Shown here in pieces: positions 41,710 to 52,520 of a stretch of DNA of 64,000 bases (the first letter of the stretch is position 1; every line of letters begins with the position of its first letter). This DNA is from Portulaca oleracea (taxonomy: Eukaryota; Streptophyta; Magnoliopsida; Caryophyllales; Portulacaceae): assembly GCA_029582165.1 (NCBI GenBank), contig CM055871.1, positions 26,122,802 through 26,186,801 on the forward strand, in the 5' to 3' direction. The notes under the pieces were generated by a model that worked only from the letters and a program-made list of their open reading frames with translations, did no database searches and was not told the DNA's origin. The position numbers and the translations under genes were made by a program.

Positions 41710-42019
41710 ACTGCACCGCAACCGGGGAAAATTAGTTATATCTACCTAATTTTCAATGTTTTAAAAAAAAAGTTTAATTATCTACTTTTACAGTTTGGTT
41801 CTTGAAAATAGTAAAGTAAGGAGGTTAGCTAAGATAAGATAAAAATAAGGTTAGATGGTGAATATCACGCCATTTCTTTCTTTTTCATTTTTTTAACAAA
41901 TTAGGTGAGTTGAATAATAAAAAATTTTAAGTATAAATGATTTAAAAGTAGGTTGGAGATCTTAAATAAGATAAAGTAGAGTAAGATAAGGTAAAATGAG
42001 GTAAAGTAAGGATAACATT

Positions 42020-43255
42020 TTTCCATTGCAAAGAACAAGGTCGTAGTGCACTTCAACATAAACCTACTTTTGCATACCTGTCAAAAGAACAAGGGAAGCC
42101 TCCCTTGAATCAGGCCTAAAAGAACAAAGTGTGAAAGAGCCTAAAGGAGTTGTGTGCAAGCAACCGTGCGAGCCAACACAATCAGAGGGGAAAAGATTTA
42201 GAAGTTTTCAAGTCACGCACGTTCATCCGCACGATCACGCGCCACTCGCACGACCAAAACAAAACTAATAGAAAATGTCCAAAAATGGCACACGGGCAGC
42301 CATGTGACTCAGCATGGGCACCCTGTGCCAAATCGCATGGTTATGCCCGCTTACAACTAGCTTAAGCAAGATTTTTGAGTTTGGCATGTACGAGAGTCTG
42401 TGCGCTACTGGCACGACCATGCCAGACCTTTGACCACGTGATTAGTGTGTATTTAAGCCTTAAAGCAACAATTAACTATTATCTGATCTTTTATCAATGC
42501 TTTTTAGGGTTCTTAGGGTAGTTTTCTCTCAACTCTCTAGACTCCAAACACAATTTCTAATTAGGTCAGGGATTTGCCACTGGCATGCCTAATGAGTTGT
42601 AATTTATGTTTCCTTTACTACTCTAGCATTCGTTCTTTGAATTTCTATCAAGTTATCAATGTCAATTTTGATGCGATGCTCCAGAGTGTCTCATCTTTGT
42701 GTATATAGGGTTTATGTAATTTTTGAGAGAAGAAACTTAGGCCTAGTATAACTTGATTAGATGATTTCGACCTAGGTATGAGAATAATACGAATCGTAAT
42801 TAAGGGAAAAAATAAATATTGTAATTCCTTTGTGTTAATTACATGAAAATATCAATTGATTCAATTGAGTTAGATTAATGACCTTTGAAAGAAGCCTCAA
42901 GTGTATGAATTGAATTGATTCTCTAATTGGTTGTATTTGTAAATAGTATAGGAATGAAATTGTGATTATTGACATGTTAGTCCGGCGAACCTCTCACCTT
43001 AAGCTTTATTTATTTTCTCTTTGTGATTATTGCATCCTAGTGATGACCTACTTAGTTCGAAATGACGTTGACCTAGGGTTGTGTGCGATTCCTAATTTCC
43101 CGTGGATTCGACAACTATACTCCCTAAAGTACGACAACATGAATTGCACTGTTGCCGAGGAGCTAGCGTCGTTGCCTAGTCTAAACGAAGTGATACTTTT
43201 GTCTAAACCCTTTTCTATTGTCGTCAACTTTCTTTTTGCTTTTGTTCAATAACAA
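42020..43255 (+). repeat. Ty3/gypsy-like LTR relic
   Basis: A TATA-like GTGTATTTAAGCC (about 42448) lies in a sequence that ends with TTTCCCGTGGATTCGACAAC and CACTGTTGCCGAGGAGC (43097-43165). The phrase CCGTGGATTCGAC near an LTR end, followed by a GTTGCCG-type segment, is familiar from plant Tat/Athila-class Ty3 elements. No terminal repeats, partner LTR or protein domains are found, so limits are approximate. Two reading frames (42150, 42962) are not believed to be genes. Confidence 0.5.
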
Positions 43256-44458
43256 ACGAGCTAAAAAAATGAGTGTTCCCTACTTTCCTCAATATGAGCT
43301 AAAAAAATGAGTGGCAACCTAAAGTTTTTACAATGTTTTATTGAAAATGCAATTTTCATAGGAAAAATGTTTAAAATGTACAAACTACCTTTATCTATTT
43401 ATTTTCATTTTTGTTGGGTTTGCAACATTATTAGGGATATTTTTGAACTATTTTCACAATCTAATTCCCCTCCCTCCAAGCATAGAGAATTTCCCATAGC
43501 CCCATCTAAGAATTTTTTTTTCCTGAATTCAATTGTCAAATTGTAAATATTTCTCTGTTACCTGAAGGTTGCCAAATATGAAAAATATGGTGAACTCGTA
43601 AAAATTGACTAGTTGTCTTAAAAAAATGAGCCAATCAAACACACTCTAATTTATTCTAACTCTCTAGTGACTCTAATGATTCGACTGACATGGACTTTTT
43701 TTCTTAAGGACAACTAGATTCTAATAATTCATACTTTAGGTGATTAGTTCATAGTAATTTGACCTTTAAAAATATACACCAATAGTCCCAAATTTCAACA
43801 AATTATATTTTTTCGGTATCAATTCAACTCCATATTTTCACTTTGGGCTTTTTAAAATATTATTTTTTTCTTTTTTTTCTTCATTCATGCCTCTAGAAAG
43901 GTTATGAAGTGTGGTTATTGAAATAATTTTTAGATTTTTCCTTTTGAGAATCCTAACCATTATTATGATTTTTTAAGGAATAAAAGTGGGAAATATTAAA
44001 AATTTTAAAAATACAAAAATTAGAGACAAATTTTGCAAATACACTAAAAATAATGAGCAAATATTATGCAAAATTTGTCAACAAACGCAAGTCAAAATCC
44101 TTGATATTTAGGCTATGCACTCGGTAGTCATTAAAAAATATAATTTTTTTCAAAATTTGAAGCCGTTGACATATATTTTTAAAATTCAGAATATTATTGT
44201 TCAATTATTCAAAATAAGACATTATGAGAATCTAATTCTCTTTTTTTCATTAAGGAAAAAAAAGTAAAATAAGGAGGCAGGCGAGGGCCATGTGGCAATT
44301 GGTTGGAAAGATGTGGGTCGGGTCAACTAATGCGGGTGGGTGGGAGCGTATTATTCACGGTTGCCCAACTACAGTCTACTTTCTAGTTTCTAGTCTATTT
44401 GTGTGCGCTTTTGCCTTTTATTCTAGTTTGACCTTTTATCATTTAGGGCCTTTCAATC
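43256..44458. other. AT-rich intergenic DNA
   Basis: No gene or well-defined repeat is visible; a short duplication of ATATGAGCTAAAAAAATGAG is seen near 43258-43310. Confidence 0.5.
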
Positions 44459-44459
44459 A

Positions 44460-44680
44460 TCTATAATTTCCGTCCCAAAATATTTGTTCTTTGATTAAAT
44501 TTTGATCATTAATTATATATAAATTACAATAAGTTATGATATAAAATTATTATAATTAGTAATACACCTTAGTAAAAATTATAATTATGGTAATTTAATA
44601 TCATAACTCATTTGTAATTTGAGAATAATCATCGGTCAAAATTTAGTCAAAAGACATATATCTTAGGATATAGATAGTAT
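44460..44680. mobile_element. Stowaway-like MITE, decayed
   Basis: Starting TTTCCGTCCCAAAATATTTG, the sequence folds back on itself (TTTTGATCATTAATTATAT against ATCATCGGTCAAAATTTAGTC). The right end has degraded. Confidence 0.45.
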
Positions 44681-44687
44681 CACCGTA

Positions 44688-44959
44688 GGCTCCATTCTTT
44701 TTTTTACGGTGCGACTGGTTGCGGTGTGGTAGAATGTGGAAAAATGTGGTGGGATGTGGAAAGTTGTTGTGGAAATAATGAAAGGTGAGTTGATATATTT
44801 TAATGTGAAAATAAAGTGAAAATTTTGATTTTTTATTTGGAAAGTTTTCACTTTTAATAAATAGGAAAATTGAAAGTTATGGTAAGTTGTGGTAGAAAAT
44901 GAAAATTTACAGTGCGATGTGGAACCGCAAACGATCCCACCGCATAAAAGAACAAGGCT
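44688..44959. mobile_element. MITE family B, complete copy
   Basis: The left end GGCTCCATTCTTTTTTTTACGG and right end CCGCATAAAAGAACAAGGCT are imperfect inverted repeats, flanked by GTA on both sides (44685-44687, 44960-44962). The GTGG-rich interior matches the copies at 6896-7132 and 40797-41048. A 3-bp duplication suggests a PIF/Harbinger-type element. Confidence 0.65.
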
Positions 44960-45263
44960 GTAGTTGAATTATAGCAAATCTCCATTTTGATTCCATTCTG
45001 TTTGGTCCTCTCAACAAATGGTTTGACTTTGATAGTAGTATTTAGATTTGACTTTGTTAATGGCACTACATTTAATTAATGGATAAGCTTAAATATTTGG
45101 ATGTGGATTACCAAATAGTTGGTTATATGGTCACATGGGAGTACTTACATAAGTCTATTAAGGTGTTAAATTTTGCAAAATGATTCATTAATATTTATAA
45201 TAAAATTTACCGTAAATTTATTAACATTATTGCAACATTCATCAATATCTTTTAAATTTATTA

Positions 45264-45544
45264 CTCCCTCTGTCCCAAAATATTTGTCCCCTTTGATTTA
45301 GCACGCATATTAAGGAAAATCAATGAATTAATCTTAATTAGCCACAAAATACTAATAATGCCCTTAGTTTAAATTCAAAACTACTATTTATACTTTTCCC
45401 TCTCATATTTAAATATTTTTGAACTTCAAACTAAGGATATTTTTGTAATTTCAAGAAAATAAAACTTTCCATTTTAGGAAAGTGGACATAATTTTGGGAC
45501 ATCCAAAAATGGAATATGAGACAAATAATTTGGAACGGAGGTAG
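45264..45544. mobile_element. Stowaway-like MITE
   Basis: CTCCCTCTGTCCCAAAATAT at the left and a matching GGAACGGAGGTAG right end are inverted repeats flanked by the TA dinucleotide. This is the Tc1/mariner-type MITE class and carries no gene. Confidence 0.75.
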
Positions 45545-45735
45545 TATTTTTTTAAAATATTAATTTATCATATAAAAGTCATATATTTAGTTTAATGCAT
45601 GTAATAAACCTTGGTAAGTCCACCACGATGTACGATATAATGGACATGTAAATGACTTTCACTTTACACAAATATATTGTGTTGTATCACAATATTGATC
45701 AACTCAATAAATAAAATAAAATTATATATGTAGTT

Positions 45736-46539
45736 TGTTGGAAAATGATGTTTGACAACGGTTTGAATCTTTATCATCTTCTCTTGGTATCTTGATCTTT
45801 TAACGGTACATGTGACAAGACGGAGATTGAACTTAATAACAAAATGGTTAACTTGACTTGTTTGGATAATGCTAAGAGTCATGGCCTTGTACTCATTTTC
45901 CTTAAGAACTATTTACTGTACCGTAAATGTTCAAAGGGATAAAACTTAGCTCTTGTTGCACTCAAGACATAGGTTTCTCACTTGATTCTCTAAAGTACAG
46001 CTGCAGTCTATACTCGAGAGGATGTGATTATAGAAAGAAGGAAATGATGCTTGTGATGCTCTCAAATGGCTTGGGAATGTCTCCTATTTATAGGAGAATT
46101 CCACCCTAATACAACCCTAATCACACCCCTTAGTCAAAGGTGTAATTAAGGTCCTTAATGGAGAATCAAGACTTTGACTTGGTCATGATAATATAGCTGT
46201 TGGATCTTAATATCGAGCTTAATATTGATATTATAAACTTAATACTCAAGATTATATAGCCGTTAGCATAAAAAACATATTCTGGCATTCAACACGGTCC
46301 GTGTTGGATCAACACGGTCCGTGTTGGGAGCAACACAGTCCGTGTTGGGAGCAACGTGGTCCGTGTTGAGCTCAGAATAGTTTTTCTTGCTCTTTGGAGA
46401 CCAGCACGACCCGTGCTGGTCTCTTATACACTCGTGTTGATCATATTATCAATGTTTATCTTATATATGATCCTTATACTTATTTCACACGATTCCTTAT
46501 GCTATATAAACTTCTTATACTCTTGAAATAATTCCAACA
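45736..46539 (-). mobile_element. Solo LTR with tandem palindromes
   Basis: The 804-bp element is bounded by TGTTGGAA and TTCCAACA. Flanking 5-mers tagtt (45731-45735) and aagtt (46540-46544) agree at 4 of 5 positions. On the minus strand a TATA box, TCCTATAAATAGG, lies near 46090, so U3 is the high-coordinate part and contains the palindrome array at 46290-46368. No coding region or partner LTR is present. Confidence 0.75.
46290..46421. repeat. Tandem perfect and near-perfect palindromes
   Basis: The 17-mer CAACACGGTCCGTGTTG is present at 46290-46306 and 46310-46326, with one-arm variants at 46331-46347 and 46352-46368, giving a 20-21-bp period. A different palindrome of the same style, GACCAGCACG-ACC-CGTGCTGGTC, lies at 46399-46421. 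They fall in the putative U3 of the solo LTR. Confidence 0.85.
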
Positions 46540-46544
46540 AAGTT

Positions 46545-47098
46545 TGATCCAATTCTTAAAGCTTACCATCCTATTCATGTACATGTACTTCGAATTTTTG
46601 AACCAATGTCGAGTTGATTGCTACTTTTATATCTAACTAGTTTTATTGCTCATTCTTCCGAATATGTGTCGATTTAAATGAATCAATATAAATAAAAATA
46701 TTATTGAGAAATGGATGATAAACATATCAAAGGCTATGTTGAAAGCAAAAATCAAATATATAAATCTAAAATAAGATAATAAATTGTAATGCCAAAAGAT
46801 AAATACCCTACATTCCATACTAATTTTCCCCTGACGTTATTAATTTTTTATTATGAGTTTAATGATAGTATTCTTTACAGAACAATAGTTGATCATCAGC
46901 AAATGAAAGTTGACATAGTTATTACGAACCGGTGTGTGGTTAGGTAAAATGAATTCAAAAAGAAATAATGTAAATGTAAATGATAAAAATATCAAATAAT
47001 ATAGCGTAAGCATATGTCATATATGAACTAAATGATATAATAATGTAGTAAATAAAATTAAACACTACTTTACAATTACCCATCACTTGTTGTCCTTT
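46545..47098. other. AT-rich intergenic DNA
   Basis: Nothing beyond AT-rich sequence and short spurious reading frames is visible. Confidence 0.5.
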
Positions 47099-47107
47099 TT
47101 TTCTAAA

Positions 47108-47479
47108 GGATTTGGTTTTAAAATCCCCAACTTTGGGTCTTGTTTATCACAATATCCCAAACGTTACTTTTAATATGAATATCCCAAACTTTAGAGGTTA
47201 GTATTTATTAGCATCCCAACATCAAATTAATATCAATTAAAATCGAGTTTTTCTACAATGTTATAGTTGTTTTTTGGCTTAGACATACTTTCATTCTATA
47301 AAACACCCCAACAAATATTGTTACATCATAGGAAAAACTTGAATTTAATTGATGTTAATTTGGTGTTGGGCTACTGCCAAATACAACCCCCAAAGTTTGG
47401 GATATTCATGTTAAAACTAAAGTTCGGGATATTCTGATAAACAAACCCCAAAGTTGGGGATTTTAAAATCTAATAACCC
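47108..47479. mobile_element. Mutator-like foldback MITE
   Basis: The arms (about 90 bp each) are inverted copies: TTTTAAAATCCCCAACTTTG on the left and its complement on the right, with ATGAATATCCCAAACTTT in both. A perfect 9-bp target duplication, ttttctaaa, occurs at 47099-47107 and 47480-47488. It has no coding content. Confidence 0.85.
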
Positions 47480-47689
47480 TTTTCTAAAAGTCACTATGTA
47501 TGAATTAATAAAATACAATTTCCTTTAATCTTCAACACGTTAACAAAGTCAAGAAAATCTGATCTATAACAATAAGGAATAGCTGTTTGAGTATGAAAAT
47601 TTGCTAGAAATGTCATTTGAAATTGTAAAAGTGACAAATAAATTGAATGAAAGAAATCGGCCGTAATGACAAACATTTAGGGGAGCAGT

Positions 47690-48270
47690 ATTAATAAGTT
47701 GTACATAGGGCCGGGTAAATTAGGTTGAATAATTTTTTTACCTAAATTTATTAAAATTTATCAAAACTTACCAAAGTTAAAAAAAAATTAATTTTGTTAT
47801 ATTAGATTAAATTTGACAAAAGTTACCCAAAGTTATCAAACAGTAATTTTTATCCAATTGCTTTTTGTACAATAATACACATCTCGACGGTTAATTATCA
47901 TTTTGAATTGTTTATATTTCACCTTTTTGTAACTTATAATAATTTGTTTGATAATTATAATATATTTATCAACTATAAGAGTGCAATAATTATTACCTAT
48001 ATAAAAAATATAAATAATAGCCTAATTTATCAATCATAGTATAAAATCCACATTTTATAGATAATTTTATACCTAGTTTTATATTTATGGAAACATATAA
48101 ATTAATAAATTATTTATAATTAACAGTAAAGACGTTAATATTCTAGTTTTATCTAAAGAAAAACTGAAAGAAATACATACCAAAATATCATGTAATATGG
48201 AGTGGCTGAACTATATACAGACAATACAATTCTATATTTTTGTCAGTCTGGAGAAAAAGCAAACGCAACT
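47690..48270. repeat. AT-rich region with a dispersed repeat
   Basis: The block around 47955-48075 (tatcaactataagagt...cctaattta tcaatcatagta) reappears, diverged, at 58030-58200. The 47700-47850 part consists of TTACC/GGTAA-type motifs that look like an old MITE. No gene. Confidence 0.5.
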
Positions 48271-48276
48271 CAGGAT

Positions 48277-48944
48277 TAGAGCTGAAAAAAGTTGACCCGA
48301 CACAATCATCGACATGAACCTAACACGATATTAAACGGGTTTAGGTAGAAATTTTCAACCCATTTAATTAAATGGGTTGATATGGTAAACCCGTTTAATT
48401 AAATGGGTTAGGTTCAAGTCAGAATTTTCCACACGAAAAAACACCTACTTAACCCGTTTAATTAGAGATGTTAAATGGGTCAACTCATTGCTCAATAATT
48501 GTTACTCAATTATACCGTTTATCAATAAACTTGAGTGAAAGTTACAGTTAATACTCTTTGAAACATACGTAAGACTTGTAATTTTAACTTATATTTATAT
48601 TTGACTATGAATTATAAGGAGAGACAACTCCTTATATATAATTCGAATTATATTACCACGCAAATTGTTGAGTATGATATGTCATTATTTCGATCCCACA
48701 ATGAGTTGTTTTGTATAGATGAGTTAATGCTTGAATGGGTAAATTGGTAACTTTATCTTAACACGTTTACTTAAATGGGTAAATATGTCAAAATAAGGCC
48801 AACCCGTTTAAAATTTAAACGGTAAACGGTTTCAATTTCCAACTCGTTTAATAAATGGGTTAGATTCAGGTCAGAGGATTTTGAACCCGTTTAAGTTTGA
48901 CACGAACACGAACCCGACTCGACCTGAGCTATTAGGCAGCTCTA
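48277..48944. mobile_element. hAT-like element rich in AACCCGTTTAATTAAATGGGTT
   Basis: TAGAGCTGAAAA at the left and GGCAGCTCTA at the right are inverted termini of the same type as the hAT element at 14365-15125. A 7-mer, tcaggat, occurs on both sides but is offset by three bases on the right, so the target duplication is imperfect. The interior alternates AAACGGGTT and AACCCGTTT motifs. Confidence 0.6.
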
Positions 48945-49289
48945 GGATCAGGATGCAGAGATTACAAGTAATACTTGTTATCTATTCTCGGTTAACCCCA
49001 CTTTGAAATGGAGACTCATTCACTCAATTATCTTTAACTTGATATCTTTAACTAGTGGTAAGAGTGGAAGCCACACAACTAAAGTAAAAATAAGATGTAT
49101 TTGGTACACTCATATCCTTGACTCTTCTTACAAGGTGGGTGCACTCATGTAACATGTTGCTTCATTAGTCATTATTATTTATGTAAAATGATGAGTTTTG
49201 GTAGACTCGTATGCTTGACTCTTCCCTAATATATAGATTCAGATTACCTAAAGCCTTATTTATTGTATATTTGTATTGAACAACATTAA

Positions 49290-49479
49290 GGCACCATTCT
49301 TTTGTGCGTTAACGTAACTAACCGCAACGCAAATTAACACAACTTACCGCAACCTATTGTAACTCACCACAAATTACCATTACCTTTTTACTATTTTTAC
49401 CGCAAGTTAACACGGTCTACTACAACTTATCGAACCGCAACTTACCGCAACGCAAATTAACGCACAAAAGAACGGTGCA
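49290..49479. mobile_element. MITE with long inverted ends and TAA target duplication
   Basis: The left end GGCACCATTCTTTTGTGCG and right end CGCACAAAAGAACGGTGCA are inverted repeats with few mismatches, flanked by TAA at 49287-49289 and 49480-49482. The interior is made of CCGCAAC/TTAACG motifs. The layout fits PIF/Harbinger. Half of a related copy lies at 51347-51473. Confidence 0.75.
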
Positions 49480-49586
49480 TAATCAGTTCATTTTTTTTAC
49501 AGAAAGCTATAAAGAGATCGATCATATGGGAAAGAGACCTACAAAGCCTTAACTTATAATGTTTTTTTTTGAGAGATCATTTATAA

Positions 49587-50605
49587 CAGTGGCGAATCTA
49601 GAAATGAAATCAAACGGGTTCAAAGTGAAACATAAAATTCAAAACAATAAATTAGAAAATTTACAATATTATTTTCTTTTGGTTACTTGTCCTCGACGAT
49701 GCGCCATGACTTGAAAGTATTATATGATGTCATCACTTAGTACTTTGTCGGAAATCGTCTCATCAAAATAAGTAATAACAGTGTTTTTCAAAAATTAATT
49801 ACATTTGAAATATCTTTCCATTTGATAAAAAAAGGATTATAAGCAAATGTACTCAAACTAATTACATTAATTTAAACTCTGTTCTTTGGATTGGTAACTC
49901 TTTTCCAATCCAATCCAATCTAATCCAAACCTTATACAATTCCTCAAAAAATCATTCTCTCTAAAAACGCAATTCCCTAAAAAAGTATCACAATTTATCC
50001 AATCCAATATAATTTTTCCAAAAGTGATTCCAATCAATCCAAAGAACTAGAAGACAATTGAACATAATAAAACCTTAAAAAATATCATGATAAATTTTCA
50101 AGTTTGATAGACAAATTCCACTAACATATAGCAAATATAATAATATTTCTAAGAATTATACTATATAATAACACTCAAATAAATCTAAATGAAATCGAAT
50201 AAATTACTCTAAAAGTGATATAAAATTTGAATAGAATTTTCAATTGATCATAATAAAACATAACACAATGTATTGGGCCAACGACTGAATAGACGGTGGT
50301 GGTGGCAGCCGACCGGAATGGTGGCGGACTGGTGGTGGTGATTTTATAGCATGTGAGTGGGAACAATCAAGCAGGACATGCGAAATCTGAGATCAAAAAG
50401 TTTTTAAAAAAGGAGCATCAAGACACTTTGCGAATTCGAACACACAACCTTTGTTTGCCTATGTTGTACTATAATCACGGTGTTACTCAACCACAAACGC
50501 TTATGTGATTCTTAATTGTCATATATTACATATATTCTGTATAATTTCCAAGGTTTAGTTTTAACCACAAAATTTAATTTTGAACCCATGCTAGATACGC
50601 CTTTG
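49587..50605. mobile_element. Non-autonomous hAT element of about 1 kb
   Basis: CAGTGGCGAATCTAG and CTAGATACGCCTTTG are imperfect inverted repeats, with a perfect 8-bp target duplication, atttataa (49579-49586 and 50606-50613). No transposase is recognised; a 63-codon reading frame at 50175-50366 is low-complexity. A family C MITE is nested at 49876-50050. Confidence 0.8.
49876..50050. mobile_element. MITE family C nested in the hAT element
   Basis: CTCTGTTCTTTGGATTGG at the left and CAATCCAAAGAACTAG at the right are inverted repeats. The interior is a run of CCAATCCAATC motifs. A decayed relative is at 7133-7306. Confidence 0.65.
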
Positions 50606-50613
50606 ATTTATAA

Positions 50614-51115
50614 TGTTTTTGGTAGTGCATGTATTCTTAATCTTTGTTACGTATACTACTCCTGGGGTTTGCTTGTGGCTTGAGACAAAAACTTCATGGT
50701 TTTGGACTCGAGTCGAGAATATATAAGCCAAGACATTGGCTCAAGCCTGGTTCCCTTTGGGGTTTGCCATCGAACTTCGGCCTTCAAGCCTAAAGGTGTT
50801 CAGGTTCCACCATCTGAGCCATCTTATTGTCATAATACTTTCAATGTATGTATTTAGGTTCGGTTCCGTTAAGAATATTTACGTATTTTAGGTGAGAGAT
50901 ATATTATGCTTAATATAAATACATATAGGTAAAAAAAAAAATAAAATTCTAGATATGTTAGATGTCTAAAACATAATGTTAAGGCATAAATACCATGGTT
51001 GTCTTTAATTTCTAGGTTAAGTTCCATACAAATTACATCCGTCATATATCAACAAAATGTTTCATTCACCCCGTATATAGCTTATGAATTCAATGAAAAA
51101 ACAAAAAAATTTAAC
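50614..51115. other. Gene-free AT-rich DNA
   Basis: No coding region or clear repeat is seen. Confidence 0.5.
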
Positions 51116-51118
51116 CTA

Positions 51119-51345
51119 GGGAGCATTTGGTAGAAACCCCAGGAAAACTTTTCCTGGGAAAAATTTTCCATAGGAAAGATTTTCCCGGGAAAAATTTCCC
51201 TTGGCCCCCCCAAGGGAAATGTAAGAAATGGGGAGCCCACCATAAAATTTTTCCCAAGATCAACTTACATCCAAACATGGGGAAAATAAGTCAACCCGGG
51301 AAAATTGACCATTTCCCGGGGGTTTTTGACCAACCAAACGCACCC
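51119..51345. mobile_element. MITE family A, complete copy
   Basis: GGGAGCATTTGGT at the left and ACCAAACGCACCC at the right are inverted repeats. They are flanked by CTA on the left and TTA on the right. The interior includes the palindromic GGGGGGCCAAGGG-type core. It appears inserted next to, or within, a family copy whose right half is 51347-51473. Confidence 0.65.
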
Positions 51346-51346
51346 T

Positions 51347-51473
51347 TAGAGTTTGCGTTGCGTTGCGGTAGAAATAGTAAAAAGGTAATGGTAATTTGCG
51401 GTATGTTGTGTTAGATTGTGGTAATTTGCGTTGCGGTTAGTTGCGTTAACGCACAAAAGAATGGTACCTAAAG
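51347..51473. mobile_element. Right half of the 49290-type MITE
   Basis: The GTTGCGGTA/GGTAATTTGCG interior and terminal GCGTTAACGCACAAAAGAA match the right half of the element at 49290-49479. The left half is absent, consistent with disruption by the family A copy. Confidence 0.55.
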
Positions 51474-51584
51474 CAAACAACGCCACTCTAGGCTTGAGCC
51501 CATACTTGAATTTTTTTTTTGACCAAGTTGAGTTCATGCTTTGGGCCATTGAAATATATCAATTTTTTTATGAGAATTTTTGTA

Positions 51585-51695
51585 AATATTTGATAATTTT
51601 AAAAAATATTGATGAATATTGTAATAATATTAATAAATTTATGATTAATCTAAAATTAATATTGATAAATTTTAAAAAAAATTAATACAAATGAT
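51585..51695. repeat. Dispersed 100-bp AT-rich repeat
   Basis: The phrase AATATTGATGAATATTGTAA followed by AATATTAATAAATTTATGAT is shared, with variations, with 29110-29235, 45160-45262 (inverted) and 54250-54355. No terminal structure is obvious. Confidence 0.6.
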
Positions 51696-51699
51696 ATAT

Positions 51700-52149
51700 T
51701 TAGATAAGTAAATCATAGTAGATCATATAACAATTGCTCCCTTGCTAGAAATGTACAATGGGTAAATGAGGGGTAAATATATATTTTAGGAAGGTAAAAA
51801 TTCAAAAGCAAAGCTAGCAGTTTAATTTTGGTAAGAGAAGAGGAGAAAATTAAGTGATGTGCAATGGGTAAATGAAGGGTAAAAGCAAAGTCTTGGATAA
51901 TTTTATGATACAGATTTATGATGTGTACAAAATAGCTACAAGGGGCATAGGTAGCAGTAATTTTTGGAAAACTATTGTAGAGCAAGTTATCCAACAATAT
52001 GCAAAAAAACAGAATGAGGTTCTACTGCTGTTATCTACTGACTACTGCTATATAGAGCTGTAATCTAGCCAACCTATGCAGGGGTAAATTGTGTAAGAGT
52101 CATGGGTAAATTGTAAGTTTGTAAATATTGGTAGGTAAATTATGCATAA
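51700..52149. other. AT-rich DNA with GGGTAAAT motifs
   Basis: The motif AATGGGTAAATGA-GGGTAAA occurs near 51758 and 51862. Overlapping reading frames on both strands are not supported by any family motif. Confidence 0.45.
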
Positions 52150-52158
52150 AAAGAAATT

Positions 52159-52511
52159 CAAAAATTACCTAGACCCTAACTTTTGAAGAAACAATTTTTT
52201 GGTACCCTAACTTTCCAAAACTAATTTTGGGGTACGCTAACTTTTAGGATTAGAAATTACTAGGTGAATTTCCGGCGAAACTCCGATTGATTCAAATAAT
52301 TTTCGTCCACGAAAACAAAAGGCATTTTCATCCAAAAAACACTTAATCAATTTTCCGACTAAAACTCACCGTTGAATTCAAATAATTGGCCGAAAATTCA
52401 CCTAGTTATTTCTAATTCTAAAAGTTAGGGTACCCCAAAATTGGTTTTTAAAAGTTGGGGTACCAGAAAAACATTTCACCAAAAGTTAGGGTACCCCTAA
52501 GTAATTTTTTG
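52159..52511. mobile_element. Mutator-like foldback MITE
   Basis: CAAAAATTACCTAG at the left and CTAAGTAATTTTTTG at the right begin long imperfect arms (CCCTAACTTTTG / CAAAAGTTAGGG). A perfect 9-bp target duplication, aaagaaatt, lies at 52150-52158 and 52512-52520. It has the same terminus as the element in bZIP intron 3 (32174-32503). Confidence 0.88.
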
Positions 52512-52520
52512 AAAGAAATT

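Noticed and set aside
42150..43252. Two reading frames in the Ty3-like LTR relic
   Set aside because: They have no domain similarity and lie in what looks like LTR sequence.
46290..46368. CRISPR-like array
   Set aside because: The repeats are contiguous palindromes with 3-5-base gaps, not direct repeats with unique spacers, and lie in a plant LTR.
48277..48944. Perfect 8-bp duplication around the TAGAGCTG element
   Set aside because: The shared tcaggat is offset by three bases on the right side, so the duplication is not claimed as perfect.
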